This document shows, piece after piece, positions 57,601 to 64,000 of a stretch of DNA of 64,000 nt (the first letter of the stretch is position 1; each line of letters begins with the position of its first letter). Origin of the DNA: Jaapia argillacea MUCL 33604 (taxonomy: Eukaryota > Basidiomycota > Agaricomycetes > Jaapiales > Jaapiaceae); the NCBI GenBank assembly GCA_000697665.1, contig KL197730.1, positions 411,737 through 475,736 of the forward strand, written 5' to 3'. Below the pieces are notes generated by a model. The model saw only the letters and a program-made list of their open reading frames with translations, did not search any database and was not told the origin of the DNA. A program made the translations under genes and the position numbers.

Positions 57601-59999
57601 TACATCATGGCTCGGCGGCTTGCAGCTCCATCTGACGAGAAGCTCTTTATTGGACCAAAGATTGGTGCTCCAACCTCGTTCCACGATGTAATCACAGTTT
57701 CGGCAATACGAGCAGATTCCTCTGGAGTTTCGGCACCACAAGTTGGTGACACAACAACTGGGAATGCGCCACGAAGTTGAGTACCGAACGATGCCAGGGC
57801 GATGACGGAAGCTTCCTTTCCGTAATGAACTTCGCCCTCGTAAAGCGCTCGCACAATGCTTTCCGCACTCTCCAGGGACGTAAGCCAAGTCGAGATGCGG
57901 TGAACATGTTGTCGACACATCCCCCCCACTGCATCCAAATGGCCAAAATAGCACGCTTGTTCCTCTTCCGCTACCTCATCCCAAAGCATGCACATTCCTG
58001 AGGGAAAGGGAGACTCGAGTGCCTTTGCCCGAGGAAGAAAATTTTCTCGCATGTTGAAAAGAACTTCGTCCAATGTCGGTACTCCAGGGCTTGGCATGAT
58101 TCGAGTGAAGGTCTTGTGGTTCTTGATGGCAGTAATGCTGGGAATCGAGATGTAGTGACTGAGGGCGTAGAGTAGCTTCCGCCCACCAAGGTGGAACACC
58201 AGGAGGGCAATGTCAAAGTCTGTGGTATCGTAACCTCTAGCGTGATAGATGCCGAGAAGACTGTCTTTGAGTTTGGAAATGATTTTCGATAGACTAGCGC
58301 CTTCTTTCAGGGCTTGTCGAATGAGCTGCTGGAGACGTGGTACATCTCCTGTTGCTACCGCCATTAAAAACCGCCTGCAATCCTGTACTCTTTGCATAAG
58401 AGAAGCACATCTTTGACCAAGGTTCAAACTCTAATCAGAGGTGGTCAGGTTTGGATCAAAAAAAGAGGAAGAGACTCGACATACTTCACGCTTCAAGGCC
58501 AAAATAGTCTCATCACGCTCCTTCAAAAGTTCTCGAAGCTGTTCATGGGTAAGGTACTTGTGGTTGGTGTGGGCTGACACCTTCGCAGCCATTGAAGCAA
58601 GCCGCTCAACCTCCTTCGTCACTGACTGACATTGCAGGCAGGGGGAGCCATCAGATACCAAATACATGTTGCAATGCTTGGAGCGCACACGAAAGCTCTG
58701 GCCGTTCTGCTCCACAGCACAGAATTGATACCCGATGGTTGACGGAGAGTATTCATGGCGCTGAAATGGGTACGATTCGAAAAAATGGTCCCTTGGCCAA
58801 CGAAGGGGAATGCCGGGACAGTGGGTGAGGTTTGAAGACAAATGACTCGGCGAGGGCGAAGGGAGGGTGCCATTAGAGTGGTGTAATGTCGAATCATCAC
58901 TGAGAATCATGTCGATGTCCCTAGAAAGAGGTAAATTTCAATGATGTTGCGAGCGAGGACAAATTGTTACTCACGACGATGAATCGACATCCTCAAAGTC
59001 CTTTGGCACCATAATGTCGAAAGCCACAAGAGGCTGGCCAGACTCCACCCAATCTGGCGACATCGGGCTTGGAACAGTGGGCTGTGGAAGCGGCGAAATG
59101 GGAAATAAGGCCTCTCGAGCTTGCGAGGCTCCAGAAACCTCCATTTCCTGAGACCTAACTCGACACTTCTTCACACTTCTCATGTGACCGATCAACGGCC
59201 CCATGTTCATCTTTCGCGATCCCGTCAAGATCCAATGTGAGCACTTGGGACAACGAACATGGTATGTTTTGTTTTTACCCAGCTTGTCCCATTGTAGATT
59301 CTCTGCTCGAAGAGACGGCGTGGACTCGGGAAGAATCGAAGGATGTGTAGGTAGAGTTGGGAAGGAGGGAAGGAGGAATGGTGGGGTTGGGGCTGATTCA
59401 GTGGGGAAGCTAAGTGGAGCAGACTGGACCAAAGTCGAAAAAGCCATATGTGCTTGGTCGGGAGTCGAGTCATTCGAATACACGAAGGTGGGTAGTGTAG
59501 TACTAGTAGTGTTTTGGGGTAGAAATCGAAGGGAGTTGGAATCCCATTGGGACCAATCTGGTTCAACACTGTAATCTCGAGCTAAAAACTCGGAGATTGC
59601 CTGAGACGCATCAAAAGGTGCGCCGCCCTCGTAGTCGTCGACAAGCATGGACTCATCGTCGTCAGCAATAGCGAGGGGCTCTTCTAATTCGCGTGTGGCA
59701 TTGAAATTGTGAGGGAGAGAATTGTCGTAAGTGTAGTCTGCTAGCAGATTTGATATTTCGAGCTGGGGAGATGTTGTTGTGGTGGGGAACGTCGATCGGG
59801 AGTCACAGAGTTCGGCGGTCGAGAAGGGGATCAAAGATGGGGAACTAAAGTCAAGTCTATCCGGCTTGGGCTGCACGCTGTCTGGGAAGGAAACAGCTGT
59901 CGTCGATGGAGGAGCTCCATCACCCAACATGTGCAGTTTTGACGCCCCTTCTGACCGCGGCGAACGACTGGTACTGCAGTGCGACCAACGCGCCAACAA
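54657..59999 (-). pseudogene. P-element/THAP9-like zinc-finger transposase family member, with three in-frame TGA codons
   Basis: Six exons join in one consistent frame: 59999-58975, 58920-58485, 58430-57467, 57416-55503, 55433-55246, 55190-54657 (5,061 nt, 1,687 codons). The N-terminus is disordered, then a zinc finger CPKCSHWILTG...HMRSVKKC. A coiled coil (YLTHEQLRELLKERDETILA) leads to the core: LRRFLMA-type helix, GIYHARGYDTTDFDIALLVF, LGGRKLLYALSHYISIPSI. Candidate catalytic pieces follow: CMLWDEVAEEEQACYF, IKSFSSDGAASRRA, LYVGDGDITADFDWKHEIKR, a helical insert with INTLMNPANAQDVPRAIDLI, and LGDDRLEALFG. The order Asp-Glu + G-VG, Ser-Asp-Gly, Asp-x2-His-x2-Lys, DxxExxFG parallels P-element and THAP9 DDE transposases. 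The C-terminus holds further fingers (HCYQCLAL...HHVGAH, MPCGFCG, CTFAGC...EHIRTVH). TGA codons lie at 56896-56898, 55285-55287 and 55155-55157. Family membership is from memory of agaricomycete multicopy proteins. The P-like link is inference. No flanking inverted repeats were found by eye. Confidence 0.7.
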
Positions 60000-60641
60000 G
60001 CACGGCGTTTGGTTGGAAATCTCTCACGATATTTCCACGTGGGATCAACAGGTCGTCATATTGTGTATTTTCGGTTGCTCAAGGTCTCAGACTGCCCGTC
60101 TTTTCGCAAGCATACACAATGTCATTGCATTATTATGTTCGTGTTGTTCGTTTGGTGAGAATGCCACTCAAAAAAAAAGTAAGAGAAAATGCGCGACATG
60201 ACGCGAAAGTGGCTGAAAATCGACCCCGAACACCACTAGGCTATCCACTTGCTCAGAGGACGATGTTCCCGATACAGATCTTGGACCCCTCTTGGGACAG
60301 AACGCAAAAGATTGGGGTCGATTGTTCTTGTTGAGCAGTAGAAGGGAGGAAGTAAGTACACAGTCCCAGTGCTCAGTGGGCGTAGAGAAATCGAGGACCT
60401 TCGAGGACCGAGTTCAACTCGCCATTGAACAGGCGTGAACGATGGGTCACAACCACGAGATTCATGTCACATCGCCACGTCCTCGCTCAGCATACAACAA
60501 CTCATCGACCTGACAAAGTACACGTCTATTCACTCTCCATTCACTGGAACTGCGCTCTCCGATAAGTCATAAATCTGAGGTACGGAATGAGATTCAAACT
60601 AGCATGTACTACATTGTCTCACTGCGTTTAGCACAGATTCA
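60000..60641. other. Upstream region of the transposase-like gene
   Basis: 642 bp, no gene. A 10-bp inverted pair aatcgacccc/ggggtcgatt lies at 60219-60228 and 60314-60323. It is too short and common to call a transposon end. Confidence 0.4.
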
Positions 60642-61010
60642 TCACCACGCTTCGTCTGAGTCTCGCAACCTCAGGCTGATGTTCGTATTATGTCTGTGAG
60701 CTTTTGCCCCGCGTAAAACAATATAATTCTCTCCATATCTGTGGCTCCGCAGGATCGCAAGCTGACGAAAAGATTCCAAACTAAATCGCAAGTGTTCCCT
60801 CGGCAGGTCCATGTCGGAAACTTCCAACAGCTCGCTCAATAAAATCATATCTGTCGACACTTTATCAAGCGAAAGCTCCGACCCCGTTTCTCCTGGCGAT
60901 CCTAGCAGCGTCATGTATGTCCCACTCATGGCTTCTGAATTCTGAATCTCGGTCGTCGACCCGACATCGTCGGACTCCGTGAAGCTGCTCCCTACCTCGC
61001 CGATCTCCCT
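60642..61010 (-). CDS. Short coding-like ORF, unrecognised
   Basis: On the minus strand an open frame from above 61000 continues through an ATG at 60929 (MSGTYMTLLGSPGETGSELS) to a stop at 60642. It has amphipathic, protein-like composition: DKVSTDMILLSELLEVSDMD, then LPREHLRFSLESFRQLAIL. It may be a small protein or the last exon of a gene. No family is recognised, and it may be chance. Confidence 0.3.
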   Translation of the reverse strand, partial: REIGEVGSSFTESDDVGSTTEIQNSEAMSGTYMTLLGSPGETGSELSLDKVSTDMILLSELLEVSDMDLPREHLRFSLESFRQLAILRSHRYGENYIVLRGAKAHRHNTNISLRLRDSDEAW

Positions 61011-61566
61011 TCGTGTGGCACGCTCAACAGCACCACCGTTGTGTCGTTGGCTTTGTTGCCTGCGGTCTCAAGCAACTTCGGTCGTTCAGGTGTAATGTCG
61101 CCGTCTGCCTACTTTTGTTCAACGGACATGTGAAGACTATTCAATGGATCCTGGTTACCTCAGAATTCGGCGAGGGGAAAATGTATTGGATAGGATCGAT
61201 CATGATCATGGACGGTAAGTGAATGACAGAAACAACTGGAGGTGATAGCACGTATGTAACCTTTGAGTTGCATCTACGGAGTATTCAAGGGCCTCGATGG
61301 CAGGGTATTGAAACACACACGTTTGATAATGCGAACCGAGGAGTTTGTGAGACTATAGTAACAATATCCGTGCAGTATACGAGGGTTTTGAGTCTGAAGT
61401 GGCGCAGAATTGACGGAGTGGTGCTTGTTTTGGGACGGCCACGTGGTGCAGTCTTGAGTGAAGGTCTGCAGACCAAGCTTGCTCTTCAGATCTACCCTTT
61501 GAATATTCACTTGGATACTACCGAACTACGTTCTTTGCTACGCTGGCCAGAGAGTGCTGTGCGGCC

Positions 61567-63449
61567 ATGGTTTCTACCGTCCACGAACTGCCATCCGAAC
61601 TCCTTGAACAGATCTTTGGTTTATTGGACGTTCGATCTATTCTGAAATGCCAATCGGTAGGTCCTGTGCACAAGGCTACTACGTGCTCTGAGATAGGGAC
61701 TCCTTGATCACAGGTATCAACATTCTTTCGTGACTTGATCCAAAAATCCCTGCTCCTCCAATATACCATCGAACTCGGTGTGGCTGGATACACCAATAAC
61801 TCAGCCAGCCCTTCGTCCATCGAAAAGCGTCTTCAAATGCTTGAGCAGCATCAAGCTCAATGGACGGCACCCGTCTTGGAATGTTCCAACACCATTCGCC
61901 TCCCAAACCAAGATCCAGATGGTGGTATGCGCCATTTCGAAAATGGAATGCTTGTGGACATGTACGACGCGACGAATACGGGAAAGTGGGGGTTTGACAC
62001 TCTCACTATGTACAACCTCACCTCTGTCGCTGAGGTGCCATCGAGCTCCACTATCAGAACTCAATTCGAGTTCAGTAGCTCATCAGCTATGGATCCGTTA
62101 CAAGATCTGATGATCTTTGTACTGGTTCCGGCTCAGCCACGACCGTAAGAAGAACGCTATTTCACTGCTTCTAATTGCAAACTTGGGACTGACTTGTGAC
62201 TGCAGATCGTATTTTGAACTCTCCATTGCCTCGCTTCGTGACGGAAATCCACATCCACGTGCGACTTCTCAATCCATCCGAGTCGGGTCTGCGGATATCA
62301 ACATGGATATGCCTCTATGCACCGGAGTTCAGATCGCAGGCGATCTGTTACTTCTGTCCGTCTACACTCAGAAGTATGCTCATAAGCTGGAGCTTTTCGT
62401 GTTGGACTGGACCACGGGTCTTGTCCGAGGGGCAAGTCTGGTAACATTTTTAAGTGCTGACTAGCGAGCTCATTCTATTATCATAGAAAATTCAGCAACC
62501 GGGAAATCGTATTCTGAACCACTTCCTCCTCGTGTCGGACAGCTGCCTACTCGTGTGTTGCCTCGAAAGGCAACGACGGTTACCCATCGTTGATGTTTAT
62601 CGTCTCGATAATTCACCATCGATCCAGCCTGGTTCTCAGAAACTTGCGACGATCGTCAGAACATTTGAACTCCCTGCTCCCAACTCCGACCACATCACGA
62701 GAATGAGGTTTGCCACCGATACTGCTCGGACATACCCACCCTCAGAGTGCGAAAAGTCTTCGGGACTCCCCTTTTCAATGCCGTCCAATAATCGTCTAAT
62801 CTCACTAACCCTGCGGATATCCGAGAACAGCACAGACCACACGCAGCATCTGTTCGATATCTTCACCCCATTGGGCACCTTCCTCCATTCGCACAAAATA
62901 TCAGAAGAGTCCACGGTAGTGCGGTGGAAGGACTGGGGACCATCTTCGACGCGTTGGTTTCGTCGCTTACAACAATCACCGTCTCACCAAATGCATGGAT
63001 ATCGCGTCATAGCTCTCAACCGCATTTGGGACTTCAATCCACTGGACGTAGCGCGAGATATGCACCGCTCTAATATGCGGTCTACTTCCGACGATGCCAC
63101 TCTAAATGCAAATTCTCAATCGACGGCCGAAGTTTGGCCCACCACCAAGCCAGGACAGCGAAGTTGGATCAGAGCGGAGCCGACTACGATCAAAGCTGGT
63201 GGGATCTTTCAAGATGATATCATCTCGACATTGCCCTATCGCGAGACGTGGTTTGAGAAGCCTTTGAACGTGGAAGGAGTTTGGCTGTCAGATAGAGTGA
63301 TTGGCTACTCGGTGGGTCATCCGCTTCCGTGCCATTTGCTGATTCTCACCCGCAACCCCGCAAGCTTGACGACCAGAACTTCTACGCCGATGTGTACCAG
63401 GGATTATGCTGCGTTCCTAGATGCGCCGAGTGACTCTGTAGCTGCGTAG
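61567..63449 (+). CDS. F-box protein with a long beta-rich C-terminal region
   Basis: The start at 61567, MVSTVHELPSELLEQIFGLL, then DVRSILKCQS|VSTFFRDLIQ across an intron (61657-61713), is a clear F-box: Leu-Pro-x-Glu-Leu-x3-Ile-Phe, Leu-Cys/x-Val, Phe-Arg-x-Leu-Ile. F-box proteins link Skp1 of the SCF ubiquitin ligase to substrates. The next segment, YTIELGVAGYTNN and KRLQMLEQHQAQW, is the typical follow-on of the agaricomycete F-box family (a helix-rich link to a propeller-like region). The rest is strand-rich: VGSADINMDMPLCTGVQIAG, DLLLLSVYTQ, ELFVLDWTTGLVRG, DSCLLVCCLE, DVYRLD. This suggests an irregular beta-propeller, though no WD40 repeat is clean. Further introns lie near 62150-62205 and 62440-62487. 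About 565 residues. The substrate is unknown. Confidence 0.78.
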
Positions 63450-63558
63450 TGAAGCTCATTGTACTTGGTTTTATTGGGAGAGATCACTTCTATTTTGGGA
63501 TACATAATGTGAGGGCAATAGGGTGGCCATGACAGCTACTTCCGTACTATTACAATTA

Positions 63559-64000
63559 TTACTGAGCGGGTCGACGCGTAGATCGCCCGTGTTTATCACG
63601 GTAGAACACGATGTCACCTAGGTTCCAGGGGTCAACCACCGTGACGAAATTCAGCAGAGCATCACAAACCTTCATCTTCCACGAATTGACATTTATTGTA
63701 ATTATCCCACAACGCCCTGAAGACAGGCTTTTCCGAATAGCAGTAGTGGTTGCCCATGAAATTTTTGAGGTGTTCTGTCGCCTTTTCACCGTTGTCTGTA
63801 TTTGAGGTACGTGGGGGCCGTGATTAGAGAAGCAGCAGAAGCGGGATGACGATGGGACCTACACCAAGGCATCTTTGGGAAGAAGTGATGTACGACGTGA
63901 TAGTGAGCAACGTCGTGCAGGAAGAACCTCCCCCACCACCCGAGGAAGTCCCGATCGACCGTAGCAGCTGCCCCTCTTTGAAAATTCCACTGGCCCTTTC
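63559..64000 (-). CDS. Fatty-acid desaturase, Delta12 (FAD2)-type, 3' end only
   Basis: The gene runs off the window, so its start lies beyond 64000. On the minus strand the first readable exon gives GAAATVDRDFLGWWGRFFLH then DVAHYHVVHHFFPKMP. VVHHFFP is the third His box (HxxHH) of membrane desaturases. After an intron come YNGEKATEHLKNFMGNHYCY and KPVFRALWDNYNKCQFVEDE. After a second intron (about 63609-63660) come GDIVFYRDKHGRSTRRPAQ and TAA at 63559-63561. This is the C-terminus of an ER oleate (Delta12) desaturase making linoleate from oleate with cytochrome b5. A Delta15/omega-3 enzyme has the same end, so regioselectivity is not settled. Confidence 0.88.

Noticed and set aside
60219-60323. 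Inverted pair aatcgacccc/ggggtcgatt as a transposon end
   Set aside because: Both arms lie on the same side of the transposase-like gene, with no partner at the other end.
1-64000. CRISPR arrays, bacterial operons or prophage
   Set aside because: The intron-rich eukaryotic genes and absence of spacer-repeat arrays exclude these.

Overview
The window looks like nuclear DNA of a mushroom-forming basidiomycete (Agaricomycetes). Genes are broken by many short GT...AG introns of about 45-60 nt, both strands are used, and spacers are short. Several families are typical of agaricomycetes: NACHT NTPases, F-box proteins, Zn2Cys6 regulators, fungal HNH proteins and a multicopy zinc-finger transposase family. 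Coordinates of multi-exon genes are outer CDS bounds; exon joins are given where I could read the splice sites.

Layout. 1-7.1 kb is an accessory, repeat-rich island. It holds a 149-bp tandem array broken by an assembly gap, a decayed NACHT NTPase, and a long palindromic transposon-like element (4626-5862) into which a hAT-type MITE (5217-5804, 8-bp target duplication) has inserted. 7.1-8.2 kb is an unrecognised, partly duplicated stretch. From 8.36 to 25.4 kb the window is conserved host sequence: MRE11 (-) head-to-head with a GDP-sugar-type transporter (+), a multi-pass membrane protein (-), an HNH protein (+), the Cys-Gly dipeptidase DUG1 (+), a SNF2 Rad5/Uls1-like translocase (-) and a small KPWE-motif (PEX39-like) protein (-). 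The last is head-to-head with an ArfGAP (+, 25754-27974). A 4.4-kb spacer with no convincing gene precedes a large Zn2Cys6 transcription factor (32.4-37.1 kb). Then follow UDP-glucose dehydrogenase, an F-box-like protein, an EST1/SMG-type TPR protein, a free-standing adenylate-forming enzyme (all +) and serine palmitoyltransferase LCB2 (-).

51-54.6 kb is a second accessory stretch with a 964-N gap. 54.66-60.0 kb (-) is a six-exon, about 1,686-codon gene of the agaricomycete zinc-finger transposase-like family. Its core motifs resemble P-element/THAP9 DDE transposases. It carries three in-frame TGA codons, all explicable as CGA to TGA at CpG. An F-box protein (+) and the 3' end of a fatty-acid desaturase (-) close the window.

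Themes: DNA repair and telomere or RNA surveillance (MRE11, SNF2, EST1), lipid synthesis (LCB2, desaturase), cell wall and sugar-nucleotide supply (UGD, transporter), and vesicle or peroxisome traffic (ArfGAP, KPWE protein). These genes do not form an evident cluster. The most notable signals are the P-like transposase, the nested transposon pair, and three independent 220-270-bp tandem duplications at gene ends between 7.5 and 15.9 kb.
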